Assembly (NCBI RefSeq): GCF_014077625.1
Contig: NZ_JACFXU010000014.1
Span: 62,001-126,000 of the forward strand
DNA from: Sediminihaliea albiluteola
Lineage (GTDB): Bacteria > Pseudomonadota > Gammaproteobacteria > Pseudomonadales > Halieaceae
Length of the DNA stretch: 64,000 nt
Direction: 5' to 3'
The notes beneath the pieces were generated by a model that was not told where the DNA came from, ran no database searches, and saw only the letters and a list, made by a program, of their open reading frames with translations. The position numbers and the translations under genes are program-made. This document shows, in pieces, positions 18,406-27,163 of the stretch (position 1 is the stretch's first letter; each line of letters starts with the position of its first letter).

Positions 18406-19776
18406 TTAGCAAATTGATCCAGTAAGACTCTCGCTGATACCTAGTACAAAAATAATAGCCAGGGCCGGCGGCACGACAAATCGAATCAGAAAATACCAAA
18501 CACCGAAGGTTGATGAATTCAGTCCACTTAGCTCATCGCGACTGGCTGAGCGTTTCATCGCCCAGCCGACAAAGACCGCTATCGCCAAGCCGCCAAGGGG
18601 CAGTAAAATCTGATTGGAGAAAAAGTCCATGCTGTCATTAAAGTTACGTCCACAAACATTAAAGCTACTGAGTATGTTGTAGGACAGGATGCTCAGCACA
18701 CTAAGGGCTGCTACCGCGCCAACCACAATCATTGAGCTGCGATGACGGCCAAAACCAAAGCGTCCTTCAACCCAAGAGTTTACACACTCGATCAGTCCGA
18801 CCATGGAAGTAATACCTGCCACGGACAGCATTAGGAAGAACAGAATACTGAACAGGTGCCCACCCGGCATTTGAGCAAAAGCTACCGGCAAGGTCTGAAA
18901 GATCAGGCCGGCACCAGCCGCTGGGTCTAGGCCATAATTAAATACCGCGGGAAAAATGACTAAGCCCGCCAGCAGCGCCACCAACATATCAGCGCAAACA
19001 ACGATTAGAGCTGACTGGCTAATGGACACTGAGCGCGGCAAATAGGAGCCATAAACCATCATGCCCCCCATCGCCACACTGATTGAGAAAAAGGCTTGGC
19101 CTATAGCTGCCAGTACTGCACTGGGGCCAATCTTGCTGAAATCGGGGGTAAACAAATACTCTAAGGCTTGATCAAAGCCGCCCGCTAAGTAGTTATAGCC
19201 TGCCAAGCCCAGCAGCAGCATAAACATTAGAGGCATCATGATGCTGACAGCGCGCTCAATACCGCTTTTAACGCCAGAAAAGATGATCAACCCGGTGATC
19301 GCTAATCCGACCAGGGTCCAAAATAACATCCCTAAGTTGTCATCTAAGACACTGGCAAATTCCGCATTAGCAAGAGCGCCATCGATACCCACAAAGCCAG
19401 TGCTTATCGCTTTATAGAGGTACCACAATACCCAGCCCACAACGCCGGCATAAACAATCTCAATGGTAAATGCGGCCAGCAGCCCCATGCCACCTACCCA
19501 GCGCCATCTGCGACTGCGCTGGCTCTCCTTTGCAACAGCCGCCATCGCCTGCGGTGGACTACCCTGCCCGCGGCGCCCAATCATTAACTCAGCAATTAAA
19601 ACAGGGACCCCAATGAAAAAAGCACAGGCGAGGTAAACGATCACAAAGGCCGCTCCGCCATTTTCACCTGTCACATAGGGAAATCGCCAAATATTGCCCA
19701 GACCAACGGCAAAACCCACCGAAGCCATAAGGAAGGTAAATCGGGAGGACCAATGTTCTCCGCTCGCTACTGCCAT
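18406..19776 (-). CDS. Sodium-dependent transporter, NSS/SNF family
   Basis: A LeuT-fold neurotransmitter:sodium symporter homologue of 456 residues with about 11-12 membrane segments. The family's Na+ and substrate site is seen at the start: FAVGLGNIWRFPYVTGENGGAAF spans segment 1 with its unwound GNIWRFPY. The conserved segment-6 region is FFSISVAMGGMMVYGSYL. Bacterial members import amino acids, often tryptophan, leucine or tyrosine types; the substrate is not known here. ATG start, 106 bases after the rubredoxin stop and 32 bases before the AGCS gene. Confidence 0.92.
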   Translation of the reverse strand: MAVASGEHWSSRFTFLMASVGFAVGLGNIWRFPYVTGENGGAAFVIVYLACAFFIGVPVLIAELMIGRRGQGSPPQAMAAVAKESQRSRRWRWVGGMGLLAAFTIEIVYAGVVGWVLWYLYKAISTGFVGIDGALANAEFASVLDDNLGMLFWTLVGLAITGLIIFSGVKSGIERAVSIMMPLMFMLLLGLAGYNYLAGGFDQALEYLFTPDFSKIGPSAVLAAIGQAFFSISVAMGGMMVYGSYLPRSVSISQSALIVVCADMLVALLAGLVIFPAVFNYGLDPAAGAGLIFQTLPVAFAQMPGGHLFSILFFLMLSVAGITSMVGLIECVNSWVEGRFGFGRHRSSMIVVGAVAALSVLSILSYNILSSFNVCGRNFNDSMDFFSNQILLPLGGLAIAVFVGWAMKRSASRDELSGLNSSTFGVWYFLIRFVVPPALAIIFVLGISESLTGSIC

Positions 19777-19882
19777 CTAATTATACTCCAGCGATATTTC
19801 TTATTTGGAACTGAAAGCCGCGACTCTGGGCCAGTCTACATCAAAGCGCGCACACAGCTCACGGCTTAGCTTGTGACCATTC

Positions 19883-20062
19883 TCAGGCTTCAAGCAGATC
19901 AAAATCTTCTTTGCCAATGCCGCAATCCGGACACTCCCAGTCCTCAGGAATATCCTCCCAGCGAGTTCCCGCGGCAATCCCAGCATCGGGTATACCCTCG
20001 GCCTCATCATAAATAAGGCCACAGATAACGCATTCATACTGACGAAAATTATCATTGGACAT
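19883..20062 (-). CDS. Rubredoxin
   Basis: A 59-residue one-electron carrier. Four cysteines bind one iron: Cys11 and Cys14 in CVICG, Cys44 and Cys47 in CPDCG, with the family's aromatic residues in YECVICG and DWECPDCG. The ORF could be read 16 codons further upstream, but the ATG at 20062 gives the standard rubredoxin N-terminus. Rubredoxins serve alkane hydroxylases, peroxide/superoxide reductases and other systems; no such partner is adjacent here. It lies 62 bases after the end of gspN on the same strand. Confidence 0.95.
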   Translation of the reverse strand: MSNDNFRQYECVICGLIYDEAEGIPDAGIAAGTRWEDIPEDWECPDCGIGKEDFDLLEA

Positions 20063-20124
20063 AGTAGAGCCCCCTGTTTTATTGATATAGGCAGCCGCAC
20101 AAGCTCTCACCCTGCGGCAGCTGT

Positions 20125-20889
20125 TTACTTCAGTGCCGCTAAGGCACCATTTATTTTCAAATGAAAGCCCTCAGCCTGTGGCGTCGCCACCAGCGAGAGC
20201 GCATCTCGCAGACTGGGGTCTAAACCACCCTCAGCTGTAATATTCAGGTCCAGCGCATAGATCTGCTGTTTTAGCGTCATGCTGCCCTCTGCTTGCAGCG
20301 GACCGCTGAGGGTTAAGACTTCAGCACTGAGCGCAGCATCTGCGTCAGCCTGCTTAAACTCCAGCACATAACTGCCCAAGGGTAAGCGCCCTCGGGGGGC
20401 AGACCAGACAGCCTGCTGCCATACCAAGCGTCCCTCTCCACCTGCTGGCCATCCCTGCTGTAGGCGAAGCTGAGCAATCTGCAATGACAGCCGGCCATCG
20501 AGCGCAAGCGGTGCCAAGTGCTTCAGCAACTCGGCATTGATATTGGCATCAAGAGCCTGCAACTCAAAGTCCTCGCCAGAGTGTATTGCCACATTAGCGC
20601 TGATGCGCTGCTCACCCCAGCGACTCTCAAGTTCAACAGTCGGCGATAGGAGCAGCAAGGACCAAGGCCGTAATCGCCACTGCAGGTGGCCCAATTGTAC
20701 ATAAGCATTATTGCCAATACGCAATAAACTACGACTAGATTGCCCCCGCCATACGCTGCCACTTAGGCCCTGTAAAATCACTTGCTCGCTTGGCAGTAGT
20801 GCTGGCAGTAGGCGAGCTGGTGCTTTGAGCACTAGCAGCACTAATAAAAACAACAGTAGAGCGACGGTAATGGGAAAGTAGCGCCGCAC
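20125..20889 (-). CDS. gspN: Type II secretion protein GspN
   Basis: GspN is a poorly understood bitopic inner-membrane accessory protein of type II secretion. The protein has 254 residues: a membrane segment at about residues 4-26, then a periplasmic domain with repeated beta-rich patterns (VILQGLSGSVWRGQS, LQWRLRPWSLL, LDGRLSLQIAQLRL) characteristic of GspN. It begins three bases after the stop of gspM and closes the operon. Position and motifs together make the assignment secure even though the sequence family is variable. Confidence 0.85.
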   Translation of the reverse strand: MRRYFPITVALLLFLLVLLVLKAPARLLPALLPSEQVILQGLSGSVWRGQSSRSLLRIGNNAYVQLGHLQWRLRPWSLLLLSPTVELESRWGEQRISANVAIHSGEDFELQALDANINAELLKHLAPLALDGRLSLQIAQLRLQQGWPAGGEGRLVWQQAVWSAPRGRLPLGSYVLEFKQADADAALSAEVLTLSGPLQAEGSMTLKQQIYALDLNITAEGGLDPSLRDALSLVATPQAEGFHLKINGALAALK

Positions 20890-20892
20890 TCT

Positions 20893-21366
20893 TTAGGCCC
20901 CTTGAGCAATACGAACGGTGGCATTTACTCGACCACCGGCACCAGCCTGAGTAATCGATACTTCACGTAGCAACAGTGACTGAGTGTACTCAATATCGTG
21001 TAACCAGCTCATCAGGGCGCCAAAGGGCGCGCCTTCCAAGCGCACTTGAATTTCACCGCGACTATTAGGTTGCATACGGCTGACCGAGAGCCCGGCAGCG
21101 GCAGTACTCTGATTCACCACGGAAGTCAGGTTGCGACGCGTATTACCCAGGTCGCCATTGCTGCGCAGCTGCATGATTTCAGAAACCATGGCGTCAACCC
21201 GTTGCAGGGACACTGCCACGGAGGCATTGCGCGCTTCCATCTGTGCTCGTTTATCAGCCAAGGGCGACCAGAGTAAGTAATAGGAGAAGTACAACAGCAG
21301 CACTAGCGCCAGTAGCAGCAAACTCAGCTGCTCCCGTGGCTTGAGGCGTTCAAACCAAGTCTTCAT
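20893..21366 (-). CDS. gspM: Type II secretion protein GspM
   Basis: GspM is an inner-membrane platform protein that pairs with GspL through its periplasmic ferredoxin-like domain. The 157-residue protein has a short cytoplasmic start containing the family's LKPREQLSLLLL, one membrane segment (about residues 13-31), a coiled-coil linker (KRAQMEARNASVAVSLQRV) and the C-terminal domain (VRLEGAPFGALMSWLHDIE). Its start overlaps the end of gspL by four bases. Confidence 0.92.
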   Translation of the reverse strand: MKTWFERLKPREQLSLLLLALVLLLYFSYYLLWSPLADKRAQMEARNASVAVSLQRVDAMVSEIMQLRSNGDLGNTRRNLTSVVNQSTAAAGLSVSRMQPNSRGEIQVRLEGAPFGALMSWLHDIEYTQSLLLREVSITQAGAGGRVNATVRIAQGA

Positions 21367-22559
21367 CCCCGCGTACCCACTCGAATCCGAGCCCGCACGC
21401 CGTCACTTTGAGCACTGCTGCTTTCCATCGTCGCCACTAAGCCATTCGCATTGAGCGCCGCGCGCACTCGCTCTACGCTTTGAAAGTCTTGGGCGACAAT
21501 ATTCATCCGCATTTCGGCACTGCGATCGTTATAATTGATACTCCCCAACAGCGTGCCAGTTTCCTGACTTAACACTTTCCCCACGCGCTCCATCAGCGTC
21601 ACAAAACCGCCACTGTGACTGCTGCCACGCATACTATCTAACTGTCGTTGCAGTTGTTTTTCGGGGTCGACAATTGCGCCCTGGGGGTAAGCTTGGCGAT
21701 AGCTAGCTTCCCGGGCACTGCGCAAAGCTAAGTTCTCTGCACTGGCTGCGCGATACTCCATATAAGTGGCCAATAGCTGTAAACAGAATACCGCGGCAAA
21801 AACACTGGCTATCAAGCGCCATTCACGCCACCAGCGCTGCAAAGGCAGGCGTGCTGCATAGTCACCTTGACGCAAGTTTAAAGTCGGAAGATTTTTTACC
21901 AACAGCAATGCACTGCACAAATTCCCGCGGCGCCACTGCAGCTTGTCATGCAGTTCACTGGGTATTAAAGCGCAATCAGCCGCTTGATCACTGCCATAAA
22001 CAATCAATGACTCAGGGGCAGACTCCCGTACTGCGGCCTCAAGTAACATCGGCAGTTGCTGCCGCTCACAGCCAAAGCCCTGGCAGTCGCCGCTGCGCAG
22101 TATCGCCTGCTCAGCTTCTAATAGGAGACACCATTCACCAGTTTTTCGGGGCAATAATAGAGGCTCTGGCAGCCACTGATTAACTAGGCCCAAATCAGCT
22201 AACAGCTGCTGCCAAGTGTCCATCGCCTCGCGCCGACAAAGCGCAACGCCATAGCGCAGACCATCGAGAGGCGCGGCAGCAAAATGCAGGCCATCGATGT
22301 CCTCGGCAACCTGTTCTTCTAGCATAAAGGGCAAGGATTGATTGAAGTGCTTTTTTTCCTCAGCGCTGATATCCATTTCGAGCAAACGGAGCGACCGTGC
22401 TGGAGCTGCAAAACACAGTGTTAGCCGCTGCTGTGCGACAAGATCGCGCAAGGCTTGCAGCGCTTCTGGGCTATCGAGGGGACGGCACTCATTCCCCGCT
22501 CCGGGCGGGTACCAAACCAACTCTTCATCAATTAGCCGTATCACGGCAAAGTTGTGCAA
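21363..22559 (-). CDS. gspL: Type II secretion protein GspL
   Basis: GspL links the secretion ATPase GspE to the inner-membrane platform. The 398-residue protein has an actin-like cytoplasmic domain in about residues 1-235, a membrane segment near residues 245-263 (LIASVFAAVFCLQLLATYME region) and a periplasmic ferredoxin-like domain at the end that binds GspM. The frame opens with a TTG codon, supported by GGAGAA seven to eight bases upstream; a GTG five codons later is the alternative. Sixty bases separate it from gspK, more than at other joints of the operon. Confidence 0.9.
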   Translation of the reverse strand: MHNFAVIRLIDEELVWYPPGAGNECRPLDSPEALQALRDLVAQQRLTLCFAAPARSLRLLEMDISAEEKKHFNQSLPFMLEEQVAEDIDGLHFAAAPLDGLRYGVALCRREAMDTWQQLLADLGLVNQWLPEPLLLPRKTGEWCLLLEAEQAILRSGDCQGFGCERQQLPMLLEAAVRESAPESLIVYGSDQAADCALIPSELHDKLQWRRGNLCSALLLVKNLPTLNLRQGDYAARLPLQRWWREWRLIASVFAAVFCLQLLATYMEYRAASAENLALRSAREASYRQAYPQGAIVDPEKQLQRQLDSMRGSSHSGGFVTLMERVGKVLSQETGTLLGSINYNDRSAEMRMNIVAQDFQSVERVRAALNANGLVATMESSSAQSDGVRARIRVGTRG

Positions 22560-22618
22560 AAGCGCTTCTCCAATCCCAGTTAATTAACAGCCGCTGGGGA
22601 ATCCAGACTGTTAAGCCC

Positions 22619-23665
22619 CTATAACTCACCCGTCGAGCGCGCCAGCACCTCCACACGGCGCTGATTACGATGCAGCACACTGTACAATCGCGTTGTGCGG
22701 TCGGCAACTTCCACCACCGCAGTGAGTAGAAAATAGGAGGACTGCTCGCCCAGTAATGTCTTGAGTTCCTCTCGTGCCTTTGAGTCAAACAGGGGCTGAT
22801 CAAGAAAATCATTGAGGTCACTAAAACCCACTTCCTGTCGCAGCTCGACCAAGGCCTGCACTTCATCTGCTGGCAGTGGCAGTAAATCATCAGCGCTACC
22901 CAATGAGCGCAACAGCTGCGCCGGAGCGGTATGAATGTTCAGTTTCGTGCCCGGCGGCAGCACTGTGACCCAGGGACGTAGAGCTAAATATAATTCAGGA
23001 GTCACATGCGCTACAGCGCGCAGCTCGCTGACACTCGCCAAAGCGCGGTTAGCGGCGCGGTAGGACGGTGTCTGGGCATAGTAATAATCGTCTTCAGCAC
23101 CATAGGCTTGGGGCACACTGTCGGCGTCGAGCCAGTCCCGCAGGGACTGAGTCACCATAATCGCTTCTTGCCGACTCAGCGCCGGCTCCTCGAAACTCTG
23201 CAACAAACGTACAAACTGGGCCTGCTGTGGCGTAAAACGAAGGCTGGCACGGCCATCATCGTCCTTCTCCCCCGGCGCATTACCTTGCAGGTTGTTGAGA
23301 TTAAATCGCCCCTGTAAATCCTCTAGATGACCTTGCAGCATGCCCCCCTCATCAAGGGGGTAGGGCGTGCTGGGCTGCGCCCAAAGCTCACCGAGGTCAT
23401 CACGGGGCCGCTGGCGATTATTATCAATATCGTAATCTAGCTTTAGAGCCAGTGCTGCCAACTCTTCCGCGCCACGCAAATAAGCAAGGCTCTGTTCAGC
23501 TAACAAAGTATTTGAGCTGCGCTGGTAAAACAACTCAAATTCACTTTTCATCGCCACCATCAAGGCGGCGCAGAGGCCAAAAATGAGCAGCGCGATGACC
23601 AGCGCCGCACCACCTTGGCGCCGGGGAGAACAGCCCCTGGCCTGTTTACAGCGGCGGTAAGACAT
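22619..23665 (-). CDS. gspK: Type II secretion minor pseudopilin GspK
   Basis: GspK caps the tip complex of the type II pseudopilus with GspI and GspJ. The 348-residue protein has a basic prepilin leader (RRQGG), a hydrophobic N-terminal helix (AALVIALLIFGLCAALMVA) without the usual Glu5, which is characteristic of GspK, and the large alpha domain (LEDLQGRFNLNNLQ, LRDWLDAD, YRAANRALASVSELRAV). Its start overlaps the end of gspJ by 20 bases, which argues for coupled translation. Confidence 0.93.
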   Translation of the reverse strand: MSYRRCKQARGCSPRRQGGAALVIALLIFGLCAALMVAMKSEFELFYQRSSNTLLAEQSLAYLRGAEELAALALKLDYDIDNNRQRPRDDLGELWAQPSTPYPLDEGGMLQGHLEDLQGRFNLNNLQGNAPGEKDDDGRASLRFTPQQAQFVRLLQSFEEPALSRQEAIMVTQSLRDWLDADSVPQAYGAEDDYYYAQTPSYRAANRALASVSELRAVAHVTPELYLALRPWVTVLPPGTKLNIHTAPAQLLRSLGSADDLLPLPADEVQALVELRQEVGFSDLNDFLDQPLFDSKAREELKTLLGEQSSYFLLTAVVEVADRTTRLYSVLHRNQRRVEVLARSTGEL

Positions 23666-24308
23666 ACAAACGCTTCACCTCACCCCAGTCTGCCAGCTCC
23701 AAACGCAACTCTAGGGCAAGCGGCGCTGCTAACTGCGCCGCGGGCTCCCCCGGATTTGCCACCCAGGAATCAGGCCAATCACGAGTATCAACTTCGGTCG
23801 CAGTACTCGATGACTGAAGCTGGCCAAGGTCTGCTAAAAAACGCAGCTGCAAGTCAAGTACCTGATCAAGCAGCAGCACCCGTTGTGGCTGAGTATCGGC
23901 AGCGCGGTCTAGCACCGGATAGCTTTCACGCCACAGCGCATCATCTTCCACAAGATAATTCACTCGCTGCAGAGCACTGCGCGGATGCCCATTGGGATTG
24001 TGCCAACCACTGCGGGTTAAGCTTAATAAAAATCGCGCCGCCGCGCCGCCCTGTAGCGCTGGCTCGAACTCACCGAACTCATCCCGTATCGGGCGCTGAC
24101 TAAACTGCCGCAAATCTCGTGAAATGAACATAAGCGCCCGGTTGAGCTCCCAACTGCGCTGCGCCACTGCCCGCGTACTCTCGACGCCGCTGATCACTGT
24201 CGACAAACCGGTATAGGCTGCGGCAGCGATCACCGCGGTCAGTGCTAAGGCCACCAGTACTTCTACCAGAGTGAAGCCTGCTGCAGGGGCGCGTTTAACT
24301 GCCAGCAC
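23646..24308 (-). CDS. gspJ: Type II secretion minor pseudopilin GspJ
   Basis: A 220-residue pseudopilin of the tip complex. The prepilin peptidase site is AAG before FTLVEVLVALALTAVIAAA, with Glu at position 5 of the mature protein. The following region RAVAQRSWELNRALMFISRDLRQ and the DVG-type beta strands are typical of GspJ. Its start overlaps the end of gspI by 14 bases. Confidence 0.93.
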   Translation of the reverse strand: MLAVKRAPAAGFTLVEVLVALALTAVIAAAAYTGLSTVISGVESTRAVAQRSWELNRALMFISRDLRQFSQRPIRDEFGEFEPALQGGAAARFLLSLTRSGWHNPNGHPRSALQRVNYLVEDDALWRESYPVLDRAADTQPQRVLLLDQVLDLQLRFLADLGQLQSSSTATEVDTRDWPDSWVANPGEPAAQLAAPLALELRLELADWGEVKRLYVLPPL

Positions 24309-24735
24309 TGCCTGCCTCCGCGGGCACTTGGCGCCCTATTTCAGAGTCGAGATCCGCCCCCATAAAGGCCACTAAAGAGTACAGTGCCGGCCCCTGCTCC
24401 ACATTTTCTCCAGCGCGAACTGTAATCTCCACTCGGAAGAAGGCCTCAACAGGGGTTTCACTACTCTCAATACGCCAAGACCACTGACGACCCGCCAGTG
24501 TGGCCTGGCCGTTATCACTGCCTTTTAGCAAGCTCTGACGGGCTTGAGATAAGAGACGTAATTCAGCCAACTTATTGGACGCCACCATTTGCGCCAAGGC
24601 CTTGTCGCGCAAGTGCTCCGTGCCGTCAACTTGATAATAAAGTGACATCACTAGGGCCGGCAGGGCAATAGCAACTACCGCTAGCGCCACCATCACCTCG
24701 ACTAATGTAAAGCCTGCTCCCCTCTTATTGAGCAT
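24295..24735 (-). CDS. gspI: Type II secretion minor pseudopilin GspI
   Basis: A 146-residue minor pseudopilin that starts tip assembly with GspJ and GspK. The leader ends GAG and is followed by FTLVEVMVALAVVAIALPAL with the conserved Glu5. The family block DKALAQMVASNKLAELRL and W-W-I-E strand (GRQWSWRIESSE) are present. It overlaps gspJ and starts eight bases after gspH. Confidence 0.94.
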   Translation of the reverse strand: MLNKRGAGFTLVEVMVALAVVAIALPALVMSLYYQVDGTEHLRDKALAQMVASNKLAELRLLSQARQSLLKGSDNGQATLAGRQWSWRIESSETPVEAFFRVEITVRAGENVEQGPALYSLVAFMGADLDSEIGRQVPAEAGSAGS

Positions 24736-24743
24736 AGTTCTGC

Positions 24744-25346
24744 CTAGCCATCCCTCTGGCCTCGTCGAAATTGCGCGCTAGCGCTTGACTCTGAAGGATC
24801 GAGAGCTTCGCCCCTAGGCAGTAGCTCACTGCGCCCTAACAAGTCCCACTTCAGACGCCACAGCACAGCGGCATCACTGCGCTGACGGACAGTCAGTACA
24901 CCGGGGCTCACCTCACCACTGGCATAAAAGATCACTTGCGGTTTCGCTTGGCCGACATCCTCGCCGAGGTGGAATTCACTATCGAGTTGCCCTTCCAGCG
25001 ACAACTCGAGATCTACTGTCGGAGGTAAATCTCGCTCAGCGAATACCTCATGGCCACTGCTGGGCTGACGCCAAGCCTCCTCGCGGCGCTCGCGCCAGCT
25101 GTAGCGATACACTCGCTCTCCCCTAAGGTTTAGCTGTTGTAACAGCAGGCCGTAATCGCGACCGCTCATCTGCGCCTCGTCGGCGGCAAGAGTATTGATG
25201 TCAGCCAGTGATCGCAGCTGCGATTCCAGCTGTAGATCTTGGCCACCAGAACCGACATTAAGCGTCGCCAGCGAAGTGACCAAAACCACCACAAACAGCG
25301 CCACCAATAACTCCAGTAAACTGAAACCCCGCTGGCGCAGCAGCAT
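24744..25346 (-). CDS. gspH: Type II secretion minor pseudopilin GspH
   Basis: A 200-residue pseudopilin. The short leader LLRQRG is followed by FSLLELLVALFVVVLVTSLA with Glu5. The next part matches GspH in QLRSLADINTLAADEAQMSGRDYGLLL and the W-R-L strand near the end (AVLWRLKWDLLGR). It is somewhat longer than many GspH proteins through an acidic Ser/Glu-rich tail. It begins four bases after gspG. Confidence 0.9.
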   Translation of the reverse strand: MLLRQRGFSLLELLVALFVVVLVTSLATLNVGSGGQDLQLESQLRSLADINTLAADEAQMSGRDYGLLLQQLNLRGERVYRYSWRERREEAWRQPSSGHEVFAERDLPPTVDLELSLEGQLDSEFHLGEDVGQAKPQVIFYASGEVSPGVLTVRQRSDAAVLWRLKWDLLGRSELLPRGEALDPSESSASAQFRRGQRDG

Positions 25347-25350
25347 CGCC

Positions 25351-25797
25351 TTAGTCCTGCGCCTTCCAGTTACCTAGATCTGCGTTTTGACCTTCGCCAC
25401 CTGACAGGCCATCGGCACCCAGGGAATAGATATCCACCTCACCGTGCTCACCTGGGCTCATATACAGGTAGGGCCGCCCCCAGGGATCATGGGGCACTTC
25501 CGCGAGATAACCACCCTGTTTGAAATTGCGTGGCTCAGGAGCCAAGGTGCTTGGCTCTACCAGTGCACTTAAGCCCTGTTCTGTTGTGGGGTAGACGTAA
25601 TTATCGAGGCGGTAAATCTTCAGCGCGGTCTCGATTGATTTGAAGTCGGCGTAGACTTTTTGTACCCGCGCCTCATCGGCACGATTGAGCACTGTCGGTG
25701 CTACCACGCTGATTAAAAGTCCCATAATCACCAGCACCACAAGGATTTCCACTAAGGAAAAACCCCTGTGCGCAGCTTGCAGCCCTGCTGTTTTCAT
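25351..25797 (-). CDS. gspG: Type II secretion major pseudopilin GspG
   Basis: The main subunit of the pseudopilus that pushes substrates through the secretin. Leader AAHRG, cleavage before FSLVEILVVLVIMGLLISVVAP, Glu5 present. The C-terminal calcium-binding loop of GspG is clear: DPWGRPYLYMSPG, then DIYSLGADGLSGGEG and a terminal DLGNW. Its 148 residues match the family. Confidence 0.96.
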   Translation of the reverse strand: MKTAGLQAAHRGFSLVEILVVLVIMGLLISVVAPTVLNRADEARVQKVYADFKSIETALKIYRLDNYVYPTTEQGLSALVEPSTLAPEPRNFKQGGYLAEVPHDPWGRPYLYMSPGEHGEVDIYSLGADGLSGGEGQNADLGNWKAQD

Positions 25798-25801
25798 AAA
25801 G

Positions 25802-27025
25802 CTATCTCACCATCGTATTTAAATCGAAAATCGGCAATAGAATGGCCAGCACAATACTCAATACCATCACCCCCATAAACACCACCAACAGTGGCTCCAG
25901 CAGACTCATCATCGTGCCCAGCGTCATCTCTAACTCGCGCTCTTGGTTGTTCGCCGAGCGCTGCAGCATCGTTTCCAGTTCGCCACTGGTTTCACCACTA
26001 GCGACCATGTGCACCATCATGGGAGGAAAGCGGCCACTTTCGCGCAAGGCACGATTGAGGCTACTACCTTCCTGTACCCGATCTGCCACCACGCCGCTAT
26101 CCTCACGCAGGACTAAATTAGTCAGTACTTGCCCAGCAATCCTCAGTGCCTCTAAAAGCGGCACGCCACTGGCCATCAAGATACTCAAGGTAGAGGCAAA
26201 GCGAGCTGTATCCATGGCCGTAAGAAGCCGAGAAATACCCGGCATACGCAGCAACAGCCTGTGCCAGCCTTTGCGCCGCGCGGGCTTACGTAGAACATGC
26301 CGCAGCGCGATAAACAGCGCAATCAACAGCGCGATTAACCACAATACATAATCACGGAAAAAATCCGAGGTACTAATCAGTGCACGGGTTAAGAGCGGTA
26401 ACTCACGCTTTGAGTGAGAAAAAATGCCAACCAGCTCCGGCACCACAAACACCATTAAGGCCACCACCACGGCCACCGCCACCGCAATTAAGATCAGCGG
26501 ATAGATCATCGCCATCTTAAGCTTTTGTGCAGTGTATTGACGCTGCTCGTTATAATCTGCCAGCTGCTCTAGGACTGGGCCGAGGAAACCCGCATGCTCA
26601 CCGGCCTTGACCATGGCTCGATACATGTCGTTAAAGACCAGCGGAAACTCAGCCATAGCATAGGCCAAGGTATGCCCTTCAGATACTCGCGAGCGCAGCT
26701 GCAATAGCAGTGCTTTAGTACGCGCTTTGCGGCTTTGCTCGGCGGCAGCTTGCAGACACTCATCCAGCGGCAAACCAGATTGTACTAGGGTGGCTAACTG
26801 CCGCGTCACCATGGCCAGTTCTGCCACGCTAATGCGCGGCTTAAACAGCGCCAGCTGCCAGCGCGGCTGATTACCTGCAGTTTGGCGGTTGGCGACAGCT
26901 ACCTCTACCGGGCGAAGTTTTTGAGCCCGCAGCTGGCTGCGAATCTGACGCTCAGAATCTCCCTCTAAAACGCCTTTAACCAGCTTGCCTGTAGCGTTTA
27001 GTGCTTTATAGCGATAGGCGGTCAT
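25802..27025 (-). CDS. gspF: Type II secretion inner-membrane protein GspF
   Basis: A 407-residue polytopic platform protein with two homologous cytoplasmic T2SSF domains. The first (about residues 70-195) has TRQLATLVQSGLPLDECLQA, and the second (about 270-395) has FASTLSILMASGVPLLEALR, with GEHAGFLGP and GETSGELETML as the paired motifs. Three membrane segments lie near residues 170-190, 220-240 and 375-400. A 138-base gap without a gene separates it from gspE, the longest in the operon. Confidence 0.96.
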   Translation of the reverse strand: MTAYRYKALNATGKLVKGVLEGDSERQIRSQLRAQKLRPVEVAVANRQTAGNQPRWQLALFKPRISVAELAMVTRQLATLVQSGLPLDECLQAAAEQSRKARTKALLLQLRSRVSEGHTLAYAMAEFPLVFNDMYRAMVKAGEHAGFLGPVLEQLADYNEQRQYTAQKLKMAMIYPLILIAVAVAVVVALMVFVVPELVGIFSHSKRELPLLTRALISTSDFFRDYVLWLIALLIALFIALRHVLRKPARRKGWHRLLLRMPGISRLLTAMDTARFASTLSILMASGVPLLEALRIAGQVLTNLVLREDSGVVADRVQEGSSLNRALRESGRFPPMMVHMVASGETSGELETMLQRSANNQERELEMTLGTMMSLLEPLLVVFMGVMVLSIVLAILLPIFDLNTMVR

Positions 27026-27163
27026 GGCCTTAAACTCTCCCCATCTGAGGCTCTTGGCCAGGGGCGCTGTAGATTACAATGCTCAGTAGCAATAGTAGAG
27101 CTGCGTCCAGCGCTCGCTGTAGATAGCGTAGTTGTTAGCTGTTGTTGTGGCATGGGATAAACA

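Noticed and set aside
19801-20100. A 99-codon ORF overlapping rubredoxin in another frame
   Set aside because: The rubredoxin frame has all four cysteines; the other frame is a shadow with no motif.
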